Part shown: positions 50,367-60,235 of the stretch, one piece after another
Layout: the number at the start of each line of letters is the position of its first letter
How positions within the stretch are numbered: position 1 is the first letter of the stretch
From: Streptomyces sp. NBC_00287
GTDB lineage: Bacteria; Actinomycetota; Actinomycetes; Streptomycetales; Streptomycetaceae
NCBI RefSeq assembly: GCF_036173105.1
Contig: NZ_CP108053.1
Span: forward strand, 7,192,001 to 7,256,000
Length of the DNA: 64,000 bases
Direction: 5' to 3'
Position numbers and translations under genes: made by a program
Notes under the pieces: model-generated
Database searches by the model: none
What the model saw: only the letters and a program-made list of their open reading frames with translations
Told to the model about the DNA's origin: nothing

Positions 50367-53069
50367 GTGAGCTCTTTGTCCGTCGCCTGGGACGACATCG
50401 GCGGACTCGTCGATGCCCATGAACGCTTCCTCGCCGGAGCCCGCGTCGACACGGACGTCCGGGACGCCGTGCTGGACTCCTGGAAGCGATGCCGCTCGGC
50501 GGGGCTCGAACCGGACCGGCTGTTCATCCCCTACGAGCCCGACGTGGTGCTCGGCGAGCGGTTCCTGCGCGCCGCCGAGCCCGTCCTGGGGCGGCTGACC
50601 CAGACCCTCGCCGGGATGGGCACGACCATCGCGCTGTGCGACGGGCACGGGCGGATGGTCCAGCGGCTGGGCGGTGAGCCCGCGCTGCTCGCCCGGCTCG
50701 ACGCGGTGAGCTTCGCCCCCGGCTTCAACGCCTCCGAGCAGAACGCGGGCACCAATGGCGTGGGCACCGCGCTGGTCGAACGCGGACCCGTCCAGATCAT
50801 CGGCCGCGAGCACTTCGCCGACTGTCTGCAGCCCTTCGCCTGCGTCGGCGCCCCGGTCCGCGACCCGCTCAGCGGGCGGATCGAGGCCGTCCTGGATCTG
50901 ACCTGTCTGCGCGACGACGGCGACCCGATCATGCTCCGGCTGGTCCGGGAGGCCGCCCAGGCCATCGAGGGCCGGCTGCTGGACCAGGCCACCCAGCGGG
51001 AGCGGGCGCTGCTCGCGGCCTACCGGCGGGCCACCCACGAGGCGGGCCCGGAGACGGACGGCACCGGGCTCGGCCGGATCGATCTGGCCGTCCTGCGCGA
51101 GAAGGCCGAGGCGCTGCTCGCCTCGCCCCACCGCACCCTCGACGAGGTGAACCTGACCGGCGGCCGGATCGCCACCCTGCTGCGCCGCCAGGTCGTGGGC
51201 GCCGCCGGGGAGACCGGCGTGGTCGTCGAGGCCCGCATCCTGGGCCACCCGCGCCCGGTCGCCCTCACCCCACCCACGCCCCCTCCGACGACGGCCACCG
51301 CGACGCACGTGGTCACCGCCCCCGCCGTCACCGGCGACGGATCCGGCGGACGGCTGGTGCTCGTCGGGGAGCCCGGCGTCGGACGGCTCGCCCTGCTCGC
51401 GCGCAGGCGGCTGGAGTTGCTGCACGAGGCCGGGGTGCGGATCGGCGCCACCCTCGATGTCACCCGCACCGCCGAGGAGCTCGCCGAGGTCGTCGTGCCC
51501 CGCTTCGCCGACTTCGCCGCCGTCGACCTGCCCGACGCCGTACTGAACGGAGAGGAGCCCGAGCCGCTCGGGGCGGAGGCGCCGCTGCGCCGGGTCGCCC
51601 TGCGCAGCCGGAACGACGAGCCACGGCTCTACCACGTCGGTGACGGCTTCGCTTATGTCGGCTCCACCCCCCAGGCCCGCAGTCTGGAGAGCGGCCGGGC
51701 GGTGCTGGAGCCGGTGCTGTCCGAGGCGGGCGGCTGGTTCGCGCAGGATCCGGTACGTCTGGAGCGGGTGCTCGCGGCCGGGACGCACACCCTGATCACC
51801 GTGCCGCTCAGGGCCCGCGGCGCCACCCTCGGCGTAGTCAGCTTCTACCGCTGCGCCAACCCCGCCCCCTTCGAGGACGACGACCTCTCCCTCGCCCAGG
51901 AGCTGGGCGGACGCGCCGCGATGTGCATAGACAACGCCCGCCGTTTCACCCGCGAGCACAACACCGCCCTCGCCCTCCAGCGCAGCCTGCTGCCCCGGGG
52001 GCGGCCCGAGCAGAGCGCCGTCGAGGTCGCCTACCGTTATCTGCCCGCACAAGCCGACGTGGGCGGCGACTGGTTCGACGTCATCCCGCTCTCCGGCGCG
52101 CGGGTGGCGCTGGTCGTCGGCGATGTCGTCGGGCACGGGCTGCACGCCGCCGCCACGATGGGCCGGCTGCGGACGGCCGTGCACAACTTCTGCTCCCTTG
52201 ACCTGGCGCCGGACGAACTCCTCACCCACCTCGACGACCTGGTGGGGCGTCTGGACCGGGGCGAGGGCTGGGCGAGGGAGAACGCACCCGCGGAGACCGG
52301 CGGCATCGGCGCCACCTGTCTGTTCGCGGTCTACGACCCGGTGTCCCGGCGCTGCACCCTCACCCGCGCCGGGCACCCCCTGCCCGCGGTCGTCCACCCC
52401 GACGGCTCGGTGGAGTTCGTCGACCTGCCGACCGCTCCGCCGCTCGGTCTCGGCGGGATGCCCTTCGAGACGGTGGAGCTCGAACTCGCGGAGGGCAGCC
52501 AGCTGGTGCTCTACACCGACGGTCTGGTCGAGGACCGCCACCAGGACATCGACACCGGCCTCGACCGGCTCCGCGAAGTCCTCACCCACGCCGGACGCGC
52601 CCCCGAGGACACCTGCGAGGCCGTCCTCGACGCGCTGCTCCCGGCCCGCCCCAGCGACGACGTGGCGCTGCTGGTCGCCCGCACCCATGTCCTCGGCCCC
52701 GACCGGGTCGCCCAGTGGGACCTGCCGAGCGATCCGGCGGTCGTCTCCCGCTCCCGCGCCGCGGTCACCGAACAACTCGCCGCCTGGGGCCTGGACGACC
52801 TGGCGTTCACCACCGAACTCGTCGCCAGCGAACTGGTCACCAACGCCATCCGGCACGCCACCGGACCCGTCCAACTCCGGCTGCTCCGCGACCGCGCCCT
52901 GATCTGCGAGGTCTCCGACGGCAGCGGCACCTCGCCGAGGCTGCGCCGGGCCCGCACCGAGGACGAGGGCGGCCGCGGGCTCTTCCTCGTCGCCCAGCTC
53001 ACCGAGCGCTGGGGCACCCGCTACACCCCGCACGGCAAGGTCATCTGGACCGAGCAGCCCCTGCCGTGA
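50367..53069 (+). CDS. GAF, PP2C and HATPase multidomain stress phosphatase
   Basis: The 900-residue protein has an AcoR-like GAF domain (about 55-210, with FNASEQNAGTNGVGTALVERG). A second GAF follows (about 335-520), then a SpoIIE/PP2C phosphatase (about 525-760, VGGDWFDVIP and GDVVGHGLHAAATM) and a C-terminal HATPase kinase-like domain (about 775-895, ELVTNAIRHA). This fusion unites a phosphatase with an anti-sigma-like kinase. The GTG start is 41 bases after the transporter remnant, preceded by GAGGGA. It faces the convergent GT-C-like gene with abutting stops. Confidence 0.88.
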   Translation: MSSLSVAWDDIGGLVDAHERFLAGARVDTDVRDAVLDSWKRCRSAGLEPDRLFIPYEPDVVLGERFLRAAEPVLGRLTQTLAGMGTTIALCDGHGRMVQRLGGEPALLARLDAVSFAPGFNASEQNAGTNGVGTALVERGPVQIIGREHFADCLQPFACVGAPVRDPLSGRIEAVLDLTCLRDDGDPIMLRLVREAAQAIEGRLLDQATQRERALLAAYRRATHEAGPETDGTGLGRIDLAVLREKAEALLASPHRTLDEVNLTGGRIATLLRRQVVGAAGETGVVVEARILGHPRPVALTPPTPPPTTATATHVVTAPAVTGDGSGGRLVLVGEPGVGRLALLARRRLELLHEAGVRIGATLDVTRTAEELAEVVVPRFADFAAVDLPDAVLNGEEPEPLGAEAPLRRVALRSRNDEPRLYHVGDGFAYVGSTPQARSLESGRAVLEPVLSEAGGWFAQDPVRLERVLAAGTHTLITVPLRARGATLGVVSFYRCANPAPFEDDDLSLAQELGGRAAMCIDNARRFTREHNTALALQRSLLPRGRPEQSAVEVAYRYLPAQADVGGDWFDVIPLSGARVALVVGDVVGHGLHAAATMGRLRTAVHNFCSLDLAPDELLTHLDDLVGRLDRGEGWARENAPAETGGIGATCLFAVYDPVSRRCTLTRAGHPLPAVVHPDGSVEFVDLPTAPPLGLGGMPFETVELELAEGSQLVLYTDGLVEDRHQDIDTGLDRLREVLTHAGRAPEDTCEAVLDALLPARPSDDVALLVARTHVLGPDRVAQWDLPSDPAVVSRSRAAVTEQLAAWGLDDLAFTTELVASELVTNAIRHATGPVQLRLLRDRALICEVSDGSGTSPRLRRARTEDEGGRGLFLVAQLTERWGTRYTPHGKVIWTEQPLP

Positions 53070-54398
53070 TCACCAGCCCGTCCACAGCAGATGGTTGACG
53101 AGCAGCGCGAGCACGGCCTGTACCGCGAGCCAGCCCCGCGGCCCGGTCAGGAACGCGCACGACGGCAGCAGCCAGAGCGCGAACGGCAGCCAGATCCGCT
53201 CGGTCTCCGCCTTGCTCATCCCCGACAGATCGGCGACGAGCATCGCGACCAGCGCGGCGAGCACCAGCACCCCGAGCCGGAAACCCGCCGCGCTCTCCCG
53301 CCGGATCACCGCCACCCCGGTCCGCCGCAGCCCCGCCGCCGTCGCGAGGCCCACCACGAGTACCTGGCAGGCGAGGTTGGCCCACACCCAGTAGGCCTGC
53401 GGGCGGGTGCCGCCGGCGCCCTGGTTGTAGCGGGTGACCAGCAGGTCGTACGCCTCCCACCAGTAGAAGCCCAGCGCCGTGAACACGATCGGGACCACCA
53501 GGAACCCGGCCACCGCGAAGAGGAGGGGACGCACCCGCTCCGAGCCCAGGAACAGCACGGCCGCCGCGATCACGACGTAGAGCGTCAGGCCGTACGACAG
53601 ATAGACCGTCAGGCCGAACAGGAGGCCGGAGGCTAGGCCCGTCCAGCGTGGTCGCCGGCCCGTCACCGCGAGTGCCAGCAGGGCCACCGCCCAGGTGGCG
53701 ACCGCCGCGAAGTAGCCGTCGGCGGAGGCGCCGAGCCACACCGCGCCCGGCGCCAGGACCAGGAAGGGCGCCGCGCGGCGGGCGAGTTTCTCGTCGGCCA
53801 GGGTGCGGATGGTGACGAGGATCGCGAGGGCGGCGGTGGCGCCCACGACGATGCACCACACGCCCGCCCAGGCGCCGCCGCCCAGGCCGATCCGGTCCAG
53901 GTACACGAAGGTGAGCGTGGCCCCCGGAGGGTGGCCGGCGATGTGCGCGGGCCAGTGGTCGGGGGAGCCGATGAGGATGTGGTCGGTGAAGTCCCGCAGG
54001 GTGGCCGGGATGTCGTGGAAGCGGTCGATGACCTGGAGGTACTCGTACCGGGTCGTCAGCCGGCGGGCGATGCCGCGCTGCCAGCCGTCGACCAGGGCCA
54101 GCGAGAAGGTCCACGCCATGCCCGCGCCCCACACGGTGAGCAGCAGTCCGCGCCAGGGGAGCCGGGCGGCGAGGGGTGGGCCGTACGCCACCACCGCCAC
54201 TGCGACGACGATCGCCGCCGCGGTGCCGGGGCCGACGTGCGGGCCCCAGTCCGCCAGCAGGGGCGGCCAGTTGACGAAGAGGGTGCCGTCACGGTGCTCG
54301 ATCGCGGTGCCGACCAGGGCGGCGGTCGCGAAGAGCAGTGCGGCGGCCGTGGCGGCGTACAGGTCGCGGCGCAGGTCTCGGGAGGGATCGCGGGTCAC
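53070..54398 (-). CDS. Polytopic membrane protein, GT-C-like
   Basis: The 442-residue protein has about ten to eleven hydrophobic spans and a hydrophilic loop with HIAGHPPGATLTFVYLDRIG after the early spans. It ends with LAVQAVLALLVNHLLWTGW. This layout resembles GT-C or GT87-type lipid-linked glycosyltransferases of actinobacteria, but the catalytic Asp pair cannot be pinned down. It is transcribed alone, with its stop abutting the convergent stress phosphatase. Confidence 0.7.
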   Translation of the reverse strand: MTRDPSRDLRRDLYAATAAALLFATAALVGTAIEHRDGTLFVNWPPLLADWGPHVGPGTAAAIVVAVAVVAYGPPLAARLPWRGLLLTVWGAGMAWTFSLALVDGWQRGIARRLTTRYEYLQVIDRFHDIPATLRDFTDHILIGSPDHWPAHIAGHPPGATLTFVYLDRIGLGGGAWAGVWCIVVGATAALAILVTIRTLADEKLARRAAPFLVLAPGAVWLGASADGYFAAVATWAVALLALAVTGRRPRWTGLASGLLFGLTVYLSYGLTLYVVIAAAVLFLGSERVRPLLFAVAGFLVVPIVFTALGFYWWEAYDLLVTRYNQGAGGTRPQAYWVWANLACQVLVVGLATAAGLRRTGVAVIRRESAAGFRLGVLVLAALVAMLVADLSGMSKAETERIWLPFALWLLPSCAFLTGPRGWLAVQAVLALLVNHLLWTGW

Positions 54399-54510
54399 GT
54401 CTGCACGCTAGGGCGGCGGGCCTCGACCGGACGGCTGACAGGCGGCGACGTCAGAGTTTCGTCATGGTTCGTGACGCCTGCGCGAGGTGCTCGCGGCCTA
54501 CGGTCGAGGC

Positions 54511-55740
54511 ATGAATCGGCCTGAGAGACTCTCTCCCTTCTCGCCCGGCTTCTGGCGCAGTCCGCTGCGCGGCCCCTGGCTCACCTCGGTGCTCGGTGTG
54601 GTGCTGCTCGGCGGGATCACGGTGCTGTTCGTGACGGGTCTGGTGTCGTACGCGGCCTACAACCCGGATCTGTCGCCGGTGAACGACCAGACCCCGGACA
54701 AGGGGATCCTCGGCTTCTATCTGTTCTCCTGGCCGACCGATCCGCACTGGCTGTACCGGCTCAACCAGGGCATCCATGTCACCCTCGGCATCACCCTGAT
54801 CCCGGTGCTGCTGGCCAAGCTGTGGTCGGTCGTACCGCGGCTGTTCACGCTGCCGCCCGCCCGTTCGCTGGCCCACGCGCTGGAGCGGATCTCGCTGCTG
54901 CTCCTGGTCGGCGGGGCGCTCTTCGAGTTCGTGACCGGAGTGCTCAACGTCCAGCTGGACTACATCTTCCCGGGCTCCTTCTACACGCTGCACTTCTACG
55001 GGGCGTGGGTGTTCTTCGCCGCGTTCGTCGCGCACGTCGCGCTGAAGACGCCGACGGTGCTGCGCAATCTGCGGCAGATGAAGGAGGAGAAGAACGACCT
55101 CGTCCCCACCGAACCCGCCGAGCCGACCGTCTCCCGGCGCGGCGCCCTGTGGTTCGTCGGGGGCGGCTCGGCGCTGCTGTTCGCCACGAGCGTCGGCCAG
55201 AACTTCGACGGACTGCGCTGGACAGCCCTTCTCGCTCCGCACGGCCCCGCCGAACCGGACGAGGGACCCAACGGCTTCCAGATCAACAAGACGGCCGCCT
55301 ACGCGGGAATCCGCCCCGCGGACACGAGCGACGAGGCCTGGCGTCTTGTCGTCACCGGCCGCACCGGAACCGTCCGGCTCAGCCGCGCCGATCTGCTGCA
55401 ACTCCCCATGCACAGCGCCGCGTTGCCCATCGCCTGCGTCGAGGGCTGGTCGACCTCCGACCAGTGGTGGCGTGGCGTACGGCTGCGGGACCTCGCCGCG
55501 CTCGTCGGGTACGACGATCCGCCGGACCTCTTCGTGGAGTCGCTGCAACAACGCGGTGCGTTCCGGCGGGCCGCCCTGCGTGCCAACCAGGTGGCCGACT
55601 CGCGTTCCCTGCTCGCCCTGTTCGTCAACGGCGAGGAGCTTTCCCCCGACCACGGCCACCCGGCGCGGGTCATCGTGCCCGCGGCACCTGGAGTGCTCAA
55701 CACCAAATGGGTGGCCCGGATGACGTTCGGAGACCTGTGA
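54511..55740 (+). CDS. Membrane-anchored molybdopterin oxidoreductase
   Basis: The 409-residue protein has an N-terminal membrane part with about four spans (VVLLGGITVLFVTGLVSYAAY, LLLLVGGALFEFVTGVLN, FYGAWVFFAAFVAHVALK), resembling cytochrome b561-like domains. A soluble sulfite-oxidase-type molybdopterin domain follows from about residue 260. The Cys in LPIACVEGWSTSDQWWRG is the expected Mo ligand. Such proteins reduce or oxidise small sulfoxides or aldehydes outside the membrane. The ATG overlaps nothing upstream; the stop overlaps the next gene. Confidence 0.82.
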   Translation: MNRPERLSPFSPGFWRSPLRGPWLTSVLGVVLLGGITVLFVTGLVSYAAYNPDLSPVNDQTPDKGILGFYLFSWPTDPHWLYRLNQGIHVTLGITLIPVLLAKLWSVVPRLFTLPPARSLAHALERISLLLLVGGALFEFVTGVLNVQLDYIFPGSFYTLHFYGAWVFFAAFVAHVALKTPTVLRNLRQMKEEKNDLVPTEPAEPTVSRRGALWFVGGGSALLFATSVGQNFDGLRWTALLAPHGPAEPDEGPNGFQINKTAAYAGIRPADTSDEAWRLVVTGRTGTVRLSRADLLQLPMHSAALPIACVEGWSTSDQWWRGVRLRDLAALVGYDDPPDLFVESLQQRGAFRRAALRANQVADSRSLLALFVNGEELSPDHGHPARVIVPAAPGVLNTKWVARMTFGDL

Positions 55741-56183
55741 TGCGACTGCGGCTTCCCCTCGGCAGCCCGTTCCAAATCCTCCTGCTCGCCGCCTCGTTCG
55801 CGCTCGCCGGATACGCGGGTGTGCGGCTGCTGGACGGGGACTGGTTCGAGATCGTGCTGTGGTTCGTGGGCGCGGCCGTCGTCCACGACCTCGTCCTGGT
55901 GCCGCTGTACGCGGCGGCGGACCGGGCGCTCGGGGCGGCGGCGGGACGGCATGTGATGTACGTCCGGGTGCCCGCCGCCCTCTCCGCGCTGCTGCTGCTC
56001 GTGTGGTTCCCGCTGATCACCGGACGGGTGACGGACCGCTACGAATTCTCGACCGGACTGTCGGCGGACGACTTCTTCGCCCGCTGGCTGCTCATCACGG
56101 CCGTGCTGTTCGCCGGTTCGGCGCTCCTGTTCGTGCTGCGGCTGCGCAGGGCGGCGAAGGAACGCCCCCCGACCGCCCACTGA
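55740..56183 (+). CDS. Small membrane protein partner of the Mo enzyme
   Basis: The 147-residue protein has about four hydrophobic spans (ILLLAASFALAGYAGVRL, IVLWFVGAAVVHDLVLVPLY, ALSALLLLVWFPLIT, LITAVLFAGSALLFVL). Its ATG overlaps the stop of the molybdopterin gene by one base, which suggests a membrane partner of that enzyme. Its last 145 bases overlap the 3' end of the convergent methyltransferase gene. Confidence 0.68.
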   Translation: MRLRLPLGSPFQILLLAASFALAGYAGVRLLDGDWFEIVLWFVGAAVVHDLVLVPLYAAADRALGAAAGRHVMYVRVPAALSALLLLVWFPLITGRVTDRYEFSTGLSADDFFARWLLITAVLFAGSALLFVLRLRRAAKERPPTAH

Positions 56184-56857
56184 CCCACGGCACGCCAGCC
56201 CGCGCGCTCCGCGAGGCGCAGCAGGGCCGGCGTGCCGAGCCGGGCCCAGGGGAACGGCGTTCCGGCGGTGCCCTGCGCGTCGGTGACATGCACCAGGACC
56301 CGCTCGTCGAGGTCGAGCCCCGGTACGGTCTCCACTATCAACAGGCCGCCGGTTGCGAGCAGTTGAGCCATCCGGTCGAGCAGGGCGCCCGGGTCGCCGC
56401 CGATGCCGACGTTGCCGTCGATCAGCAGGGCGGTGCCCCAACGGCCCTCGGCGGGCAGCGGTTCGAAGACCGACCGGCGCAGGGCCTGCCCGCCGAGCCG
56501 CAGGGTACGCGCCACGGCGGCCTCACTGACGTCGATGCCCAACGCCGGCCGCCCCTGCGCCCCCAACGCCGCCACCAGCCGCCCCGGACCGCACCCGACG
56601 TCCAGCACCGCACCCTCACACCGCCGCAACACCTCCAGATCCGCCGCATCGGCCGCCGCACACCACCGCTCCACGTCCAACGGCAACAGCCAGCCGTCGG
56701 CCCGCCGCAGGAAGAGGGGACCGCGGCCGGTGCGTACGGCGTCGGAGTAGGGGTCGGTGGACCATGGGCGGGGGTCGACCGGGGCGGGTGCCGTCGGTCG
56801 GCCGATTCGGGAGCCCGCCGCACGCGTAATGCCCCGCGTCGTCCGGCCCGTGCTCAT
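56039..56857 (-). CDS. Class I SAM-dependent methyltransferase
   Basis: The 272-residue protein has a SAM motif GAVLDVGCGPGRLVAALGAQG near residue 85 and a following acidic strand IDVSEAAV, then GLLIVETVPGLDLDERV. The last 45 residues lie over the antisense of a membrane gene and look unlike the family, so the original end may be lost. Its start overlaps the stop of the nucleotidyltransferase-like gene in ATGA fashion, and it belongs to a three-gene minus-strand operon. Confidence 0.8.
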   Translation of the reverse strand: MSTGRTTRGITRAAGSRIGRPTAPAPVDPRPWSTDPYSDAVRTGRGPLFLRRADGWLLPLDVERWCAAADAADLEVLRRCEGAVLDVGCGPGRLVAALGAQGRPALGIDVSEAAVARTLRLGGQALRRSVFEPLPAEGRWGTALLIDGNVGIGGDPGALLDRMAQLLATGGLLIVETVPGLDLDERVLVHVTDAQGTAGTPFPWARLGTPALLRLAERAGWRAVGQWAVGGRSFAALRSRSTNRSAEPANSTAVMSSQRAKKSSADSPVENS

Positions 56858-57465
56858 CGGTGCCCCGTCGCGGTGAGTTCCGTCAGGCGGGTTGCGAAAC
56901 GTCCTCCGGGCGCGGCCTCGGCGACCAGGTGGGCGTCGTGGGCCGTGTCCACGTCCCGCAGTACCGGCAGGTCCCGTACGCGTAGGCCCGTGAGGCGGGC
57001 GCGTTGTGCGGCGCCCGTGTGCGGGGTCGACATCGGGACGCCCCGGAGGATTGACGGGTCCGGTTCCGCCAGACCCAGGGCCCAGAAGCCGCCGTCCTCG
57101 GCGGGGCCGAAGTACGCGTCGCAGTCCGCGAAGTCGACGGTCAGCAGCTCCGGCGTCACCTGCGGGGTGTCCATGCCGATGAGCAGGGACGGGCCGGTGC
57201 AGGCCGCGAAGGCGGCGGCGAGGCGTTCGTCGAGGCCGCCCGCGCACTGCGGTACGACCTCGAACCCGGGCGGCAGCCAGGGGCCTGGCGTCCCGTCCAG
57301 TACCAGCACCCGGCGCCGCGCGGGCGTCCGGGCCACCGTGTCGAGGGTGTCCGCGAGGGCGGCCTCCGCCAGCGCCGCCGCCTCCTCGGGGGTGAAGGGC
57401 GGAGTCAGCCGGGTCTTGACCCGGCCCGGCCTGGGTTCCTTGGCGATGACGAGGAGAGTGGTCAT
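56854..57465 (-). CDS. TIGR04282/CofC-like glycosyl- or nucleotidyltransferase
   Basis: The 203-residue protein begins MTTLLVIAKEPRPGRVKTRL, typical of the DUF2064 GT-A-type transferases. It continues with LLIGMDTPQVTPELL and AEDGGFWALGLAEPD, as in the TIGR04282 family. It likely uses a nucleotide sugar or transfers a nucleotide. It is coupled by overlap to a GT2 gene before it and a methyltransferase after it, as in common lipid- or glycan-modifying operons. Confidence 0.8.
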   Translation of the reverse strand: MTTLLVIAKEPRPGRVKTRLTPPFTPEEAAALAEAALADTLDTVARTPARRRVLVLDGTPGPWLPPGFEVVPQCAGGLDERLAAAFAACTGPSLLIGMDTPQVTPELLTVDFADCDAYFGPAEDGGFWALGLAEPDPSILRGVPMSTPHTGAAQRARLTGLRVRDLPVLRDVDTAHDAHLVAEAAPGGRFATRLTELTATGHR

Positions 57466-58172
57466 GCGTGGGCCCCCTCCCGCTCCGACAGGACCCGGCT
57501 CATGTCCCGCACGGCTTGCCAGGTTCCGCGCCAGGTGCCGGTCACCTTGGAGGCACCGGTGCGCGGGCGGTACGGCACGTCGTACTCGGCGATCCGCCAG
57601 CCCGCGTCACAGGCGCGGACCACCATCTGGAGCGGATAGCCGCTGCGCCGGTCGGTGAGGCCGAGCGCGAGCAGCGGCTCGCGACGGGCGGCGCGCAGCG
57701 GGCCCAGGTCGTGCAGCCGAAGCCCGGTACGGCGGCGCAGCAGGTGGGAGAGCGCGAGGTTCCCGGCGCGGGCGTGCGCCGGCCAGGCGCCCCGGCCCTG
57801 TGGACGGCGCCGGCCGAGCACCAGGTCGGCCTCGCCGGACCGGATCCGGTCCACGAACGGCACCAGGTCGGAGGGGTCGAGGGAGGCGTCGCAGTCGCAG
57901 AAGCACACCACCTCGGCGGTGGCGGCGGTCAGGCCCGCGTGGCAGGCGGCGCCGAAACCGCGCCGCTCCTCACGCACCACGGTCGCGCCGAGCGCGCGGG
58001 CGACGGCGGCCGAGCCGTCGGTGGAGCCGTTGTCGACGACGAGCGCGCGCCAGCCCCGCGGGATGCGCTCCAGCACCCACGGCAGCGCCTCGGCCTCGTC
58101 GAGACAGGGGAGGACGACGTCGACCGACGCCGGGTCCGGTTCTGAAGCGGAAGAGGAGGTCACAGGGTTCAC
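57462..58172 (-). CDS. GT2-family glycosyltransferase
   Basis: The 236-residue GT-A enzyme has VDVVLPCLDEAEALPWVLERI near the start, the nucleotide-binding LVVDNGSTDGS, and the metal-binding pair in CFCDCDASLDP. Such enzymes often transfer a sugar to a polyprenyl phosphate. It starts the three-gene minus-strand operon and is divergent from a response regulator. The start is taken as the first ATG. Confidence 0.85.
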   Translation of the reverse strand: MNPVTSSSASEPDPASVDVVLPCLDEAEALPWVLERIPRGWRALVVDNGSTDGSAAVARALGATVVREERRGFGAACHAGLTAATAEVVCFCDCDASLDPSDLVPFVDRIRSGEADLVLGRRRPQGRGAWPAHARAGNLALSHLLRRRTGLRLHDLGPLRAARREPLLALGLTDRRSGYPLQMVVRACDAGWRIAEYDVPYRPRTGASKVTGTWRGTWQAVRDMSRVLSEREGAHA

Positions 58173-58275
58173 CCTACGAGCGCAAAAAGGGCATACCGGG
58201 CACCGGCTCCTTACGAAACAAGGACGTCAGCAGGGGACGGGAGCACATGCGCGCGCGAGGTGCGAGGCTTGCGGC

Positions 58276-58962
<687 letters not shown>

Positions 58963-58964
58963 CC

Positions 58965-60077
58965 GTGCAAGACGCGCTCCTCATCGCCCTGTTCGCCTTC
59001 CTCGGCGCCGCCGCGGCCGGGGTGCTCGGCGCGGGCGTTCTACGGCTGATCCGGCGCCGTTCGCTCGCCCTGCACCTCACGGTGGTCACCGCCGTCGCCG
59101 TTACCGCGATGCTCGCGGGCACCCTCGCGGTCGCGCAGGCGATGTTCCTGTCCGATCACGACCTGAAGGTGGTCACCCTGGTCGTCGCCATGGCCGCCGT
59201 GGTCTCCCTGGCCACCGCCCTGCTGCTGGGCCGCTGGGTCGTCGCCCGCAGCCGTGCCCTCGCCCTCGCCGCGCGTTCCTTCGGCGACGGTGGCGCCTTC
59301 ACCTCGCCCGACGGTCCCGCGACCGCCGAACTGGCCGACCTGAGCCGTGAGTTGGAGGCCACCAGTGCCCGGCTCGCCGAGTCCCGCGAGCGTGAGCGCG
59401 CGCTGGAGTCCTCCCGCCGGGAGCTCGTCGCCTGGATCTCCCACGATCTGCGCACCCCGCTGGCCGGACTGCGCGCGATGTCCGAGGCGCTGGAGGACGG
59501 TGTGGCCGCCGATCCCGACCGGTATCTGAAGCAGATACGGACCGAGGTCGAGCGCCTCAACGCCATGGTCGGGGACCTCTTCGAGCTCTCGCGCATCCAT
59601 GCGGGGGCGCTGGCGCTGAGCCCCAGCCGGATCTCGCTGTACGACCTCGTCGGGGATGCCCTTGCGGGTGCGGATCCTCTTGCGCGCGAGCATGGCGTAC
59701 GGCTTGTCGGTGATCGTGTGGAGCCGGTGCCGGTCGAGGTGGACGGGAAGGAGATGAGCCGGGTCCTCGGCAATCTGCTCGTCAATGCCATTCGGCGTAC
59801 GCCGGCGGACGGGACGGTTGCTGTGGCTGCCGAACGCTCGGTCGACGGTGTGGTGTTGTCGGTCACCGACGGCTGTGGGGGTATTCCTGAGGAGGATCTG
59901 CCGCGTGTGTTCGACACCGGGTGGCGGGGCAACGATGCGCGTACGCCTCCGGCGGGGGCGGGGCTCGGTCTGGCGATTGTGCGGGGGATTGTGGAGGCGC
60001 ATCAGGGGCGGGCCGCGGTTCACAATGTGCCCGGTGGGTGTCGGTTCGAGGTGACGCTGCCGATGGTTGGGGGGTGA
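58965..60077 (+). CDS. Sensor histidine kinase
   Basis: The 370-residue kinase has two N-terminal membrane spans (LLIALFAFLGAAAAGVLGAGV and LHLTVVTAVAVTAMLAG) with no long extracellular domain. A HAMP-like linker is followed by the phospho-accepting His in WISHDLRTPLAGLRAMSEAL. The ATP-binding part has NLLVNAIRRTP, DGCGGIPEEDLPRVFD and GAGLGLAIVRGIVEAH. The GTG start is two bases after the response regulator, so they are a coupled pair. It probably senses inside or near the membrane. Confidence 0.9.
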   Translation: MQDALLIALFAFLGAAAAGVLGAGVLRLIRRRSLALHLTVVTAVAVTAMLAGTLAVAQAMFLSDHDLKVVTLVVAMAAVVSLATALLLGRWVVARSRALALAARSFGDGGAFTSPDGPATAELADLSRELEATSARLAESRERERALESSRRELVAWISHDLRTPLAGLRAMSEALEDGVAADPDRYLKQIRTEVERLNAMVGDLFELSRIHAGALALSPSRISLYDLVGDALAGADPLAREHGVRLVGDRVEPVPVEVDGKEMSRVLGNLLVNAIRRTPADGTVAVAAERSVDGVVLSVTDGCGGIPEEDLPRVFDTGWRGNDARTPPAGAGLGLAIVRGIVEAHQGRAAVHNVPGGCRFEVTLPMVGG

Positions 60078-60120
60078 CGGGCGGTTTTTTTCGCCCCCGC
60101 CGCCCCTACCCGTCCCATCC

Positions 60121-60139
60121 CTGGGGGCTCCGCCCCCAG
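60121..60139. terminator. GC-rich hairpin after histidine kinase
   Basis: An eight-base perfect stem CTGGGGGC and GCCCCCAG with a TCC loop lies between the kinase and the convergent epimerase. A run of seven T lies earlier at 60087. This fits a Streptomyces intrinsic terminator working in both directions. Confidence 0.65.
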
Positions 60140-60154
60140 ACCCCCGCTCCTCAA

Positions 60155-60235
60155 ACGCCGGAGGGGCTGATTTTCCGGCGAACGTCGGAGGGGCTGGTTT
60201 TCCGGCGAACGCCTGAGGGGCTGGCTATCAGGCGA
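60155..60235. repeat. Three 27-bp hairpin-forming tandem repeats
   Basis: Three tandem 27-base units share the pattern ACGCCGGAGGGGCTG followed by TCCGGCGA. Each unit can fold on itself. In the third unit both arms change together, GCCTGA pairing with TCAGGC, so the stem is kept. The third unit overlaps the stop codon of the epimerase gene. Confidence 0.8.

Noticed and set aside
50343..53033. 896-residue minus-strand frame opposite the stress phosphatase
   Set aside because: It is a shadow of a well-supported multidomain gene and has no motif of its own.
60155..60235. CRISPR array
   Set aside because: The 27-bp units are directly adjacent without spacers and each is itself a hairpin.
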